Of a stretch of 64,000 nt of DNA, positions 23,287-34,829 are shown piece by piece. The stretch's first letter is position 1, and each line of letters opens with the position of its first letter. The notes under the pieces were generated by a model that saw only the letters and a program-made list of their open reading frames with translations, was not told where the DNA came from and made no database searches. The translations under genes and the position numbers were made by a program. This DNA is from Hydrangea macrophylla (lineage: Eukaryota; Streptophyta; Magnoliopsida; Cornales; Hydrangeaceae): positions 98,165,887 to 98,229,886 of the forward strand of contig CM066989.1 in NCBI GenBank assembly GCA_033977485.1. Direction: 5' to 3'.

Positions 23287-23829
23287 GGCTAAAAAAAATA
23301 GTGGTGCCCAGCAGTTGAGTGAAGTTTCAATTTGGGCCCTCGATTATCAATTACAAAACTTTTGTCCGAGTAGTTTTGGTTTTCTTTAAAAGTGGGCCCT
23401 TCCTCTAACTCCGTCAATACAACGTACACAGAACACTCACGTGCCTTGCACGAGTCCACTTATTAGAGACATTTTGGTACCTTATAGTGTGAGCAAAGTT
23501 TCACTTTGGGCCCTTGATTATCAATTGTAACCAAATGACAAGAGGCAGGTCTCACATTGCAACGAATCCAAAACTACATACACAAAAGTGTTACAATTGA
23601 TAATCCTGTTTCAAAGCAAAATTCGCCCACACCATAGTACCAAAACGTGTCTATTAAGTGGACTTGTGCAAGGCACGTGAGTATTCCATCAAGTAACATT
23701 GATGGAGTTAGAGACAGGGCCCACATTGCAACAAAAATAAAGCTACAGAGATCAAAGTGTTGCAATTGATAATCGAGCACCCAAAGTAAAACTTACCCGA
23801 ACTACAGAGTACCAAAATGTCTTTTAGCC
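23287..23829. mobile_element. Composite foldback element (Mutator-like MITE type)
   Basis: The 543-bp stretch folds back on itself: the left arm from GGCTAAAA at 23287 to 23530 pairs imperfectly with 23591-23829, around a loop of about 60 nt. Each arm holds two versions of the block TTTTGGTAC...TTTGGGCCC...GATTATCAATTG, so the arms are internally repeated. The termini (GGCTAAAA / TTTTAGCC) and the ACATTTTGGTAC block match the family of the MITE at 35179-35423. No clear target duplication remains because the flanks are poly-A. Confidence 0.75.
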
Positions 23830-24514
23830 AATAAAAAAACCAAACCCAATTTTTTTTTATCAAGAAATTGAAGAATTTGGAGATATGTTTGAGGAAATTG
23901 CAGATCTTGGAACTGGAAGAATGAAGGCATGAATGAAGTAAGGGAAATGATGCACAAATTTAAATCTTGAAATTGTAATGTATGAATGAAGTAAGGGAAA
24001 TGATTCACAACTTTCAAAATGTTAAAGTATCTTCTCAACTATTCTTTCTCTTTCTAATTTTCCTCATCGTTTTTCTCACTAACCAAACAAAAGAAAAGCT
24101 TGCCCTCTATGTTTTCTTTTCTTTTCTCTCACTAAATTGAAAATCCAAGCAAAGCCTAAATGTATCGAACATGAATTTAAGTTCGATCCACTGACAGGTC
24201 AGAGGGCCGGCAATGCATCTGCTTTGGGTCCCAAATTTTTTTTTTTTTTTTTTAATTTGAGGGTCCCTATTTTACTCCAACCATTATATGATTATAGCCG
24301 TATTTTTATAGTACCAAAACTAAAAGCAAATTTTCTTAAACTTCAATGTGATAGAGGTCCCCAATGCAAGTTTGGATTCCTCAAACCTTACTTAAAGAAA
24401 AAATAATATAAGCTTCGCCCAAAAACCTAGTGCCATATTGAAAACAATAACTTAAGAGTTAAAATTCCAGAATTTAGCCTTCATCTCTTTTCCTGTTGAA
24501 CCATCAACCACGAC

Positions 24515-24576
24515 CACACACACACACACACACACACACAGCCCTCTCTCCCTCCCCCCTCGCCCCCCCCCCCCCA
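24515..24576 (+). repeat. (CA)n microsatellite followed by a C-rich tract
   Basis: About 13 CA dinucleotides, then a pyrimidine stretch with a C run of about 13. The hAT element inserted at the end of this run. Confidence 0.9.
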
Positions 24577-24580
24577 ACAA

Positions 24581-25465
24581 TAGGGATGACAATGGGGCGG
24601 GTTTTTCAGGTTCCCCGCCCCACCCCTAATATGTAGGGTATAGGGGTGGCTTAATCGGGGTAGGGGGTGGGTATGGGGGGAACATTGCAACCTGAGGAGG
24701 GTTCGGGGGTAGGGTCAAAAAACCTGAACCCGCCTCGATTCTACTGAGATTTTATGAATTTACTCTTGTGTTTAGTACTAATACCTAAAATAATGATATT
24801 ATATATTATATGTACTCTTAGGGTTTTCACAATTGAACAGAACACCACAAAACTTCCACTGCCTCTCTCAAGTGTCAACGAACAGAACATTAGTCACTCT
24901 TCTCGTCGGTTTCCATTGAAGTCGAGGACCATCTTGTGACTGTCAATCTCAAATCTCTTACATGAGGGCCATCTTCTTTCTCAAATATCAAACTCATAGC
25001 TTCCCAAATTAGGTACATTTAAAACAATGAAACCCTAACTTCCCCAAATCTGTTCATGTGTAGTGTATGTGTGTGTCAGTGTTCGTGTGTGTCTGTGACT
25101 GTAGTGTGTAGTATCAAGTGCGTGTTTATTTTTCTTTCTTTATTTGGACTGTCATATCTGATTGTCACTCTAAAATCTCTTTTTGATGTTTGTTTTCTTT
25201 CTCTATTTTGTAATGATCAAACCTATAAGGACCATTTGTTTAAATCCAACAAATGATAGGACAAGGTGAAGGTCGACGGAAATCCATTCATTTGTTCATT
25301 TGTCTCAAATCTCCCAAATCTGTTCATTTGTTTTCTTTCTTTCTTTCTGTGATGACTGGGGTGGGGGTGGGGTGCTGCTACTTAATTGGGGTTGGGGGTG
25401 GCACAAGGTGAAGGTTGGGGCGGGGGAGGGGGACCCATCTCATACCCGTCCCATTGCCATCTCTA
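24581..25465. mobile_element. Non-autonomous hAT element, 885 bp, 8-bp target duplication
   Basis: The terminal inverted repeats are TAGGGATGACAATGGGGCGG on the left and, on the complement of the right end, TAGAGATGGCAATGGGACGG. Both sides are flanked by CCCAACAA (24573-24580 and 25466-25473), an exact 8-bp duplication as hAT transposases make. The sub-terminal regions are G-rich in complementary orientation. No transposase is encoded; a short T-rich and (GT)-rich interior is all that remains. Confidence 0.88.
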
Positions 25466-25764
25466 CCCAACAAGATCTGATCAGTTAGGTCATTTGTTAT
25501 TATTATTTTTATCATTATTTTTGTTTAAGTTTATTTAACACTTTTTTCTCATGTTGTGTACAGTATTTGCTCAATTAAGAAGCAACAATAGGAAATTTAA
25601 TCTCTATGAGTTCATGAATTTGTTTTATTTTCTTAATCGATATATGTGAATAAAATTTGTAGTTGATTTGGTAGTTTCAATAAGCTTCTAGCGAAAGTAA
25701 ATATAAAAATAAAAATAGTTAGTTCTTAAGAAAAATTTCTTTTAATATGTATAGGGCCCCATTT

Positions 25765-26440
25765 TGTTGAGGTAAAATCGAAATCCGCACTCAGGAGTAA
25801 CACTTCCTAACCTTGTCAAGTGTGAATTAAATAAAAACAGATATCCAAGCCACAAAAAATAATATACTTTCCACCACAATCAACCACAAGTAATAAAAGC
25901 AATAATAAAATGACACCAAGAATTTATGTGGAAAAACCCTCCAATGAAAGAGGGAAAAATCACAGGGCAACTCCGAATAATTCTACTATGTAATAAGGAA
26001 TACAGAATGTTCTTTGCCCAAAACTTGAGGTATCCAAGATATGAGAGTGAGCACAAGGGTTACCTCTTAGGGTTCACAATACCCAAAGGAAATCAAGCAA
26101 ATAATACTTCTTCAAAATCTCAAAATCTTAGTAGCCAAACAAATCCTTTATCAACCTTGAAAAACTGCTCCCTCAAACTCTGAATCTCCTTCGGCAGTCG
26201 CTGCTCTCGTACAAGAAGAAATCTTCTCTCTTTCTTTATGTTATGCGTGCATAGAAATCCTAACCTTGAATCACAGCATCACTTTTAATTCTTTAGCTAA
26301 ATGAATTAGCTAGCAAACAAGGCCCAAGGGCCCACATAACCTATTCATCCATTAGGAAAACCAGCCTAAGGAAACAGCCCACTAAAGGACTATTTATATA
26401 TATATATCATGTGTATGGACAATACACATAGAACCCAACA
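25765..26440 (-). repeat. 3' LTR of a minus-strand Ty1/copia element
   Basis: The 676-bp segment starts TGTTGAGG and ends CCCAACA, so both strands begin TGTTG. On the minus strand it is preceded by a polypurine tract (complement of 26441-26453, GGAGGAGGAGATT). It interrupts dispersed repeat Y. The partner 5' LTR is absent from this window. Confidence 0.8.
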
Positions 26441-28060
26441 AATCTCCTCCTCCATACACATGAGAGGAGTGAACACCAACCTTGACCCCTCACTTAGAGT
26501 CCATTCCAGCTAGTTCTTTACAGAGCTCAATCTTATCTCTTGTCCTGACCTTAGTCATCATTTCAGATAGATTCTTATCTGTATGAATTTTCTTTAACTT
26601 TATTTCTTGTTTTTCCATTACTTCATGAATCCAGTGGTAACGACCATCAATATGTTTCGTGCAGGAATGGTATGTGGCATTCCTGCTCGAGTCCATAGCA
26701 CTGTGACTATTGCAATGAACTATGTACTCATCTTGCTTCAAATCTAACTCTTAAAAAAATAGTTTCACCCATAGCATCTCTTTACCTACTTCAGTAGCAG
26801 CAATTTACTCAGCTTCAGTGGTAGACAAGGCAACATATTTTTGCAACTTGGACTGCCACGAGATAGCTCCCACTGCAAAAGTAAAAAAGAAACCCGAAAT
26901 AGACTTTCGGTCATCAAAGTCCCCTGCCATATCTGAATCTGTAAACCCTTCCAAGACTGGTTTTGAACCCCCAAAACATAAACACAAACTTGTAGTTCCC
27001 TTTCAAGTAACGAAGAATCCACTTGACTACTTCCCATTGTTCTCTTCTAGGATTGGAAAGAAATCTGCTCACAATACCCACTGCATAAGCTATGTTGGGC
27101 TGTGTATAGACCATCTCATACATAGGACTCCCTACTGCTTAGGAGTAAGGAACAACTGCCATTACTCTTCCATCTCAGGTAGATAGACACAAGCTTTTAC
27201 TTAGCTTAAAGTAACTCTCATGAGGAGTGCTAACTAGCTTGGCATCTCTCATGTTGAACTTTAAAAGCACTCGTTCAATGTACTTCTCCTCTGACAGCGG
27301 TATCATTTTGGCTTTAATGTCACGAACAACCTTTTCATACCCAAAATCTGTTGTGATGGGCCTACGTCCTTCATATCAAAGGACTTAAACAACTCTCCTT
27401 TGAGCCTGCAAATCATGTTAACATCTTGTCCAATAACAAGCATATCATTAACATTAAGCACAAGGATACTAAAGTTACCATCGGGAAACTTCTTGACATA
27501 AACATACTAATATGTGGTTGTTCTCTTGAACCCATGACCCACCATAAATGAATCAAATTTCTTGTACCGCTATCTCGTAGCTTGCTTAAGGCTGTAGAGA
27601 CTCTTCCTCAATTTGCAGACTAAGTGTTCCTTCCCCTTAACTTCAAATCCCCCTAGCTGTACCATGTAAATCTTTTCCTCCAAATCACCATGAAGGAAGG
27701 CAGTCTTCAGATCTAGCTGCTCAAGCTCAAGATCCATGCTAGGTACTAAACCCAAAGCCACTCGAATAGAACTCATCTTCACTACTGGTGAGAAAAGCTC
27801 ATAAAAATCATCATCATGCTTCTGCCCAAAGCCTTTGACAGCTAAACGAGCCTTATACTTCAGTAGCCTTTCACCATCCTTCTTAAACTTGAACACCCAT
27901 TTGTTTATCAATGCTTTTCTGCCCTTAGGATGATCAATCGACTCATAAGTACTGATCTTATGCATGGAATTCATCTCATCTTGTATAGCCTGTACCCAAC
28001 TGCCTCTATCTCTGTGAGTCTGAACTTCCTAAAAACTCTTCAGCTCCCTCTCATCTGTAA
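26441..28060 (-). pseudogene. Copia pol relic: partial RT and RNase H
   Basis: Read on the minus strand, the pieces are: RT from about 28000 down to 27570 (INKWVFKFKKDG, YKARLAVKGFGQ, LDLKTAFLHGDLEE, YSLKQ); a decayed middle; then the RT/RNase H join with QPNIAYAVG, WILRYLKG, DSDMAGDFDDRKS and LSTTEAE at about 27123-26800; and the RNase H end with KHIDGRYHWI at about 26741-26490. Frames change several times and stops occur, for example within the YVDD region. The element is cut off upstream at about 28060, so gag, protease and integrase are missing. Clade not assigned. Confidence 0.8.
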
Positions 28061-29126
28061 CCAAAATATACTCAAAAAGAAAAAGGACACAAAAAGTTTG
28101 TTAGTCAATTTTTATTTATTTTTTTGCGATTAATTGTAGATCGAAGATATGCTAAACAGATCCTGAGGAGGATTACTTGCGACATATATATGCATGTAGA
28201 GAGAAATTAACGGAATCAGTTAAAACACTATTTTCTTTCTCTCGAAACCTTAATCTTTTCGAATATAGGCCTCCTTTTTATAACAAGACACTTCTCGAAC
28301 TTGAATTGTATAACAAGACACTTCTCTAACTTCTTTTAGTTTTGATTTGGTGTATTAATCACTCATTCTATTTTTTTTGTGAACCATTTCCATTGAACAT
28401 TCTTTTGTCAGGTATATACACATGAGAATTAATATTACTTACTGCTGGTCTTTCCTAATTATAGATTTATAGCTTTTTAATTCTTTATGAGCGGCTCTCA
28501 GAAACGGGGGCTAGGTTAAAGAATAAAACAAACGGATAAAAAGAACATTTGAAGCTCTTATAAAAATGAATTTTTTTAGCTTTTTTGAGAAAACGGTTTT
28601 AGTTAAATAAATATTTTTTTTTGTGTTTTATATACTTAAATATGCTTTGGAGCTGTTGAAAATTTTGAAATATTATGGATTCATATGGGCAATATCCCTA
28701 AAAATTCATGTTGGAATAGGATGAGAAAAGAAAACCTTAGGTTGTTTCGAGTCATCTTTTATTGTTGCAATTTATTGCGACATTTAGGATTTTTTGGAAG
28801 TTGATGGTGATTATAATTTCTGCTTTGCTAAAATTTAAAGCAGTTAACTAAGTTGATTGAAGTCAGAACAACTGTTCTTTTTCAGCTAAAACTAGTATTT
28901 GATCTCCATCTCTCTATCATGAACTCCTATATTATGCATGTGTGTAAGTATGTGAATTTTATGTTATTTTAAGTGAACGTATTTTAGATTTTTTCTACCA
29001 GTCTACTCAATGAAAATAACTCATTTAGCTTCGCGTATTACGATTGCTGACTGCTATACTTTGGTAATGTTATGCCATGTTTATACTTTTTAAAGTGCAG
29101 TTTACATATATCATTCTATGTGGTAG
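28061..29126. other. AT-rich DNA without a recognisable gene
   Basis: A short direct repeat (TATAACAAGACACTTCTC) occurs at about 28278 and 28308. Nothing else could be supported. Confidence 0.4.
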
Positions 29127-29131
29127 ATATA

Positions 29132-29439
29132 ATGAGGAATCCAAGCGAAGCTCCATTTCATTCAACATCTGGATTTGATAATCTAATTGGTATTTATTTC
29201 TTAAGGCTTAATCATTCTTAAAAGAATAATCCCGTCTTGCTAGAGTGTTTACTATTGTAGTTACAGATCTTTCCCAACACGTTGTTCAATGTTCACCTCC
29301 TTTCCCTAAAAGGCAAAGGGGAATATACGAGGTTGGAAGTAGTAGCATGGGTGGCTTTACAAATGACTCTCTTCAAGTACTTCCTACCGAAAATTCTGTT
29401 TTTCCTAAAACCCATCTCTTAGGAGGTTTGGCGTCATAG
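29132..29439 (+). CDS. Possible two-exon gene fragment, 76 codons
   Basis: The ATG at 29132 opens a frame that reaches a GT donor after 29189 (phase 1), skips a 77-nt T-rich intron ending in TTACAG, and continues in frame from 29267 to a TAG at 29437-29439. An acceptor-like TGTGGTAG also precedes the first exon, so the first exon may be internal. The product is hydrophilic (for example SPPFPKRQRG in exon 2). I do not recognise the family. It lies upstream of a Helitron relic, and Helitrons commonly carry host gene pieces, but the two are separated by a copia insertion. It may be a captured exon pair or chance. Confidence 0.3.
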
Positions 29440-29571
29440 AAATGAGTTCTCTCTTTTGTATAGTCAGATCGAATGCCATTCTATAGCTTGGTTTTTCCTC
29501 CCTTCTACTCAACAGAATTTGAAGGGCACTCATTTCAAAACTGTTAATAGTATGTATTATTGTATATGTGT

Positions 29572-29683
29572 TGTCCCACATCGCTTAGCTAGTCTATTAG
29601 TCTAGGAGTAGGAAGTGTATATATATAGGCATTTGTATTCTTCTTTTCATTCGTTCAATATAATGTGATTCCAAACATTTACA
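29572..29683 (+). repeat. 5' LTR of a plus-strand copia element (112 bp, very short)
   Basis: It starts TGTCCCACATCG, a common beginning of small plant copia LTRs, and ends ATTTACA next to the primer site. A TATA-like GTATATATATAGG lies at about 29617-29628. The start could also be at 29569. Confidence 0.75.
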
Positions 29684-29695
29684 TGGTATCAGGGC
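29684..29695 (+). other. Primer-binding site (initiator Met tRNA type)
   Basis: TGGTATCAGGGC differs by one base from TGGTATCAGAGC, the usual plant copia primer site. It directly follows the LTR. Confidence 0.8.
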
Positions 29696-30178
29696 GGGTC
29701 ATCCTGACCTAAAAAGAAGAAGCTGACCATTCCTGGTTCGAGAACCCTAGCCGACCCAAGTGTTTAGGGTCGACCTCATCTCCAAACAATCGCACTTCCG
29801 GTGGTCTCTGTTTCCTCTCCGGCAACCTCCCATCATTGCTGATCCAAATCCTAGCCCCTCCATATCAGCCGTAACCCACAACCAGTAGAACTAGCCCAGC
29901 CGTAACCCACAACAGTAGATCTATTCAAGCTACAAGCCCAGCACCAGACGCAACCACTGACAGCCCCCACCGCACCTCCGACAACCCTCGTTCGACGTCG
30001 GTGATCGTCCGGCAGCCCCTCTGTGCCTTCGACGACTCTCTGGCAACATATTGTTTACATTTTTTGGGTGTGATCTGCTCTCCAGTAAAGTTTGTGGCTT
30101 TGTCTAGCGTCACATCACTACAAAGTTCTGTGATCTGCTCTCATCACTTTTCATTGGTTTGGTTCCGATCTGTTCTCC

Positions 30179-30982
30179 ATGGAGTCCAAAGCTCTTCCTC
30201 AACTCACCACTAGGAAGTTAAATGGATCCAATTTTCTCCAATTATCTTGGGCTGTCAATATTGCCCTCACTGGCTTGGGTTTTGATGCTCACCGTACCAA
30301 GTCTTCTCCCACCACCAATGACAAGGCCATCAAGACATGGAAACAATTGGATGCCCAAATCATTTCCCTCTTTTGGAACTCTATGGAACCACACGTTGCG
30401 GATATATGTGGTCACTTGGGCACCTGTAAGGATATTTGGTATTATGTTCATCTCTTATTCTCCAGCGTTCTCACTCGGATGTCTGATCTCTCATCTCAGT
30501 ATTTTCAGTTACAGCAAAGTGATCTCTCAGTTAAGGAGTATTGTGCCTCCTTCAAACGGTTAGTTAAAGAATTGAACGATGTTATTCCTATTACTACTGA
30601 TGCAAAGAAACAGCAGGAACAGTGGGAGAAAATGGCCATAATGAAATTACTTGTTGGCTTAAAATATGATTTTGAGCCTATTCGGTCCCAGATTCTAGGG
30701 GGTGCCTCTTTGTCTTCTCTTGTTGAGACCTACTAGCGTGTTCTCTGGAGCATGTCTCATGATCAGGGTTTTAATTCTTCTGTTACTGATCATTCCACGT
30801 TAGTTACTCAAGCTCCACCACCCACTGTTGGTCGGGGTGATGGTAACCCCCATCGTGGCCGTGGTGGTTATCGTGGTGGATATGGTGGCCATGGTCGTGG
30901 TGGTCATCCCCATTGCACAAATTATGATAAGTACGGTTATAATAAGAAGACATGTTGGGATCTCATTGGTCGCCCTGCTTGA
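30179..30982 (+). pseudogene. Copia gag relic
   Basis: The frame starts at the ATG at 30179, about 500 nt after the LTR. It carries the copia gag fold: LTRKLNGSNFLQ-like start, TWKQLDAQIISLFWNSM, the QYFQLQQ and EYCASFKRL segments, and KLLVGLKYDFEPIRSQIL. A TAG at 30734-30736 replaces what is normally a Gln codon, and the frame then continues through a Gly/Arg-rich stretch into a damaged zinc knuckle in which the second Cys and the His positions read Tyr. Such a gag could not bind RNA through the knuckle. Confidence 0.8.
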
Positions 30983-31335
30983 TTTGCACACGCTGTTGTT
31001 TCTAGTGATGCTTCGCCATCTTCTCACGCTCCTACTGCAGGTGACCTGATCCGATTTCCATCTCCGGTGAAGAGTACTCACAATTTCTTCAGTATTAGGT
31101 CTATTAGCATGCTTCTACTCTTAGTACCTCCCTTGTTTAGAAAGGTACCTCCACTGCTTGTCTTGCTTTCCATACTCGTCCTTGGGTAATGACTCTACTG
31201 CCACCGATCATCTCACAGGTATATCCACCCTTTTTTTTATCTTTTGAACTGTCCTCTTCTTTACCTCCCGTTGCTTTGGAAAATGGATCTTCTATGCCCG
31301 TTGAAGGCATAGGGACTGTCCAATGATCCCTGCCT

Positions 31336-32840
31336 TTGTCCTTATCGTCTGTTCTTTTTATATCTCGTTCACCCTTTAATTTGACATTTGTTGGGAAGTT
31401 GACTAAAGATCTTAATGCTTGTGTTTCTTTTTTCCTTGATTCTGTTCTTATTCAGGATCTGACAACTCAGAGAACGATTGGCGTAGGGCATGAATCTAAT
31501 GTGTCTCCTCACCAGATCCACTACCATCTTAGTCATCCATCCTTGGCCAATCTGAAGCTACTAGTACCTAGTTTAAGTCATTTATCTACTTTAGAGTTTG
31601 AGTTCTGTCAATTGGGGAAGAATCACCATGTCCAATTTGCTCCCTGAGTTAATAAACGTGTGTCTAGTCTATTTTAATTAGTGCATTCAGATGTTTGGGG
31701 TCCACACCGTATTACTGTTCTTAAGGGGTATCGGTACTTTATTAGTTTTGTTGATGATTTTTCCTGAACTACGTGGTTTTATTTAATGAAAAATCATTCT
31801 GAGTTATTTTCTATATTTTCTACATTCTGTACTAACATTAAGACTCAATTTAATGTTCCTATTCAAATTCTCCGTAGTGACAATACACAAGAAAAATTTT
31901 CCCATCCTTTCACAGCATATATGGCACAACATGGCATGCTTCATCAATCCTCGTGTGTTTATACCCCTCAGCAAAATAGGGTTGCAGAAAGAAAAAACCA
32001 TCACGTATTAGAAGTCACCCGTATATTTTTATTTGAGATGAGGGTCCCCAAGAGTTTGTGGGGAGATGCAGTTCTTACTGCTTTCCATTTGATTAATCGT
32101 ATACCGTCTTCCATCCTTGATGGGGGAATACCCCATGCCACCTTGTTTTCCACTACCCCACCTTTCCCTGTTGCTCCACGTGTGTTCAAGTGTGCCTATT
32201 TCGTGCATTAACTTACTCTGGGTACCGATAATTTGGATCCCCGTGCTATCAAGTGTATTTTTTTGGGGTACTCCAGAACAAAGAGAGGTTATCATTGTTA
32301 TAGTCCTTCCTTGCGTCGCTTCTTTGTTTCTACTGATGTTACCTTCTTTGAATCCACTCCATATTACTCTGAATCTCACTTTATTGCTGAGCCTGACTTT
32401 ATGGTTCCCCTTCCCCTTCCCCTTCCCTTTCTCTTTTCCTACCTCCCAAAGCTGGATTGGACCGTCCTGGCCTCCAGACATACACCCGCCGTCATTAGAA
32501 TGTTGAGAATATTAAGGATTCCACTACTATGCCTGTGGCCTTTGTGTCTTCAAATTCACCTCCGTACGACACAGACTTTCTAGTTACTCTCCAGAAGGGT
32601 AAGCGTACTTGTACTTCTTATCCTATTTTAAATTTTGCCTATTTTGATCGTTTGTCTCCTCCTTTCTCTTCGTTTGTTGCCTCTTTGTCTACTTTCTCTC
32701 TTGCTAAGTCTACTGCTGAGGCTCTTTCCCATTCTGGATGGAAACAAGCTATGGAGGATGAGATGCTTGCCTTGATAGAAACTAGTACTTGGGAATTAGT
32801 ACCTCTTCCATCTAGAAAATCTGTAGTTGGGTGTCTACCA
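31336..32840 (+). pseudogene. Copia pol relic: pre-integrase, integrase, start of RT
   Basis: Pieces in order: GAG-pre-integrase with an HYHLSHPSLANL segment (31480-31640); the integrase core, with the first Asp in DVWG near 31690, a FVDDFS block near 31750, LRSDN near 31873 and the Glu in NRVAERKN near 31980; the GYSRTKRGY-like segment near 32275; and the beginning of RT (GWKQAMEDEMLAL, TWELV) ending at about 32840. Several stops and frameshifts separate the pieces. The element ends abruptly in RT and continues into Helitron sequence, so RNase H and the 3' LTR are lost. Confidence 0.78.
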
Positions 32841-32889
32841 CATGCCATAGTCATTACGTCGCCTTTTTGCTACAACTTTGGTGTACTGC

Positions 32890-34499
32890 AATCCTATAAA
32901 TGCTACTACTATTTAGGAAGATTTTTTGGCCAATATGAGCGAAGACTATGCTCGGTTACCAGCTCTTAATAGAATAACTACAACCATGCGAGCCTTTAAG
33001 GATATTGGTTTTTTTGGAATCAATGGGAAAAAAGATTAATGAACCTTGTAAACCGCATAATTGAGGTTGATGAGGTGGAAAGATTGAATAAAGAGAGGCA
33101 ACAAATTAAACATGTTTGTTCCAAATGCTGACTTAGCATGTGTCCAAAAATTAAATCAACAACAAAAGGAGGCATATGAAATCATTTTACAAACAAGCCT
33201 CTCTGACAGTGGTCGTGCCTTCTTTATAGATGGCCTTGGTGGAATAGGAAAGACTTACATGTATCTTGCACTTCTTGCTACTTTAAGGTCCAAAGGATAT
33301 ATAGCATTAGCTATACAGCAAGCTCTGGAGTTGCTGCATCGATATTGCCAGTGGGACACACTACCCACTCAAGATTTAAAATCCCCATTAATGTTGATGA
33401 AAATACTACTTGTAACATGAGTAAGCAAAGTGAATTGGTTAGTCTTTTATGTATTGCAAAACTCATCGTTGGGATGAAGCGCCTATGATGAAGACACATG
33501 GCATAGAGGCATTAGACCGTCTATTGCAAGATGTTTGCAATTACAAATTACCATTTAGGGGAAGGACAATTGTGTTCGGTGGTGATTTTTGACAGGTCCT
33601 TCCAGTTATCCCAAGGGCCACCACTGAGCAAACTATTGACGCATGCATGGTTAAATCATTCCATTGGTCTACTCCCACAAAATTAAGGTTGACAGAAAAC
33701 ACGAGATCTAGGGTTGATCCTACTTTTCAAAGTTTCTACTACATCTAGGTGATGGCACTAAGCCATCCACACTTGAAGATAATGTACTGCTGCCTTCTTC
33801 TATGGTTTTGCTATATGAGAATGAAAACTCTTTTGATGCATTAAAAAAAGTGACTTTTCCAAATATCCAAGACTATTCCAATTGTGTTGATGTTATTATT
33901 AATCGTGCAATCTTGACTCCAACAAATGAGCTTGTTGATCAAATAAACGAAACTCTAATAGATTCATTTTCTGGCAACCAATAGAATATAAGAGTTTTGA
34001 TCGAGTTATTGACGAAAGTCAACATGTGTTACAAGAGGACTTCTTTAATAGTTTAACACCAAGTGGTTTCCTACCCCACATTTTGTGTGTCTAAGTCCAT
34101 TGTCCTGTAATTTTGCTTCAAAATCTTGACCCATCCAAAGGACTTTGCAATGGCACATGTCTAATATGTAGGAAATTTGAACCTAACATGATTAGTGCTG
34201 AAATTGCAGTTGGCGCTCACAAAGGCAAACATATTTTCATAGCAAGAATTCCTTTACACCCTACAAAAAATGAATCCATAACTTTTGCTTTTTGTAGGAC
34301 CCAGTTCCCTATTCGATTATGTTTTACAATGACCATAAATAAGGCTCAAGGCCAAACTTTAGACTTTGTGGGATTTTATCTTCCTCAGCCTGCATTCTCT
34401 CATGGCCAACTTTATGTTGCATTGTCTAGGGCAAAAACCTCAACCTCAGTTAAAATATTAGTTGTCCCTCGACACGATAATGATTCTAATAAAACCTAA
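32890..34499 (+). pseudogene. Helitron RepHel relic, PIF1-type helicase part
   Basis: The 3' part of a Helitron Rep/helicase. Visible motifs in order: a block around MSEDYARL before the helicase; QQKEAYEII; the Walker A loop written GLGGIGKTY (PIF1-type helicases normally have GPGGTGKT, so two loop residues differ); Walker B with LIVWDEAPM near 33470; VFGGDF followed by a stop where Arg is expected (CGA to TGA, 33589); then PTNELVDQIN, the FPIRLCFTMTINKAQGQT block near 34310-34370 and LYVALSRAKT. At least three frameshifts or stops are present. The Rep (HUH) half is not seen; it is upstream of the join with the copia relic or lost. In active Helitrons this enzyme unwinds DNA for rolling-circle transposition. 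Confidence 0.85.
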
Positions 34500-34829
34500 C
34501 ATGTAGTGTGATCTATACAGACGTGTTTTTGTTGGCTTCACAAGATTGATATATGGGTATATCCTTTTCTAATTCCCTACAACACTGAAAAATTTCTTGC
34601 CATCCATACTCACTGAGATTTATTTTTGGTAGCTAATAGTAGTTGTGGTTATTCCAACAACAAATGCTTCTTTTCAAAACACGTTAGATTGTACTTTTCT
34701 CAAAAATTATTATTATTATAAAATTTTTTTTTTGCTTTTTTGCTAGAAATTTCGTCTCTAAATGAATGTATAATTCTAATTTTTATTTCGTTTTACATAG
34801 GTTGTTGATTTGAAAAAGTTCCTGATACC

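Larger units (their letters stand above)
24025..25764 (-). repeat. Dispersed repeat Y, inverted and interrupted copy
   Basis: The segments 24025-24420 and about 25680-25764 match the reverse complement of 54880-55200 and 53880-53960 (and of the second copy at about 61920-62240). The matched sequence includes a terminus-like CAGAGGGCCGGC near 24198, resembling the CAGGGCCG and CGGCCCTG strings in the other copies. The centre is occupied by an hAT element (24581-25465), and the right end is cut by a copia LTR at 25765. It codes for nothing. Confidence 0.65.

Noticed and set aside
29684..29695. tRNA gene
   Set aside because: Only the 12-nt primer-site complement of a tRNA 3' end is present.
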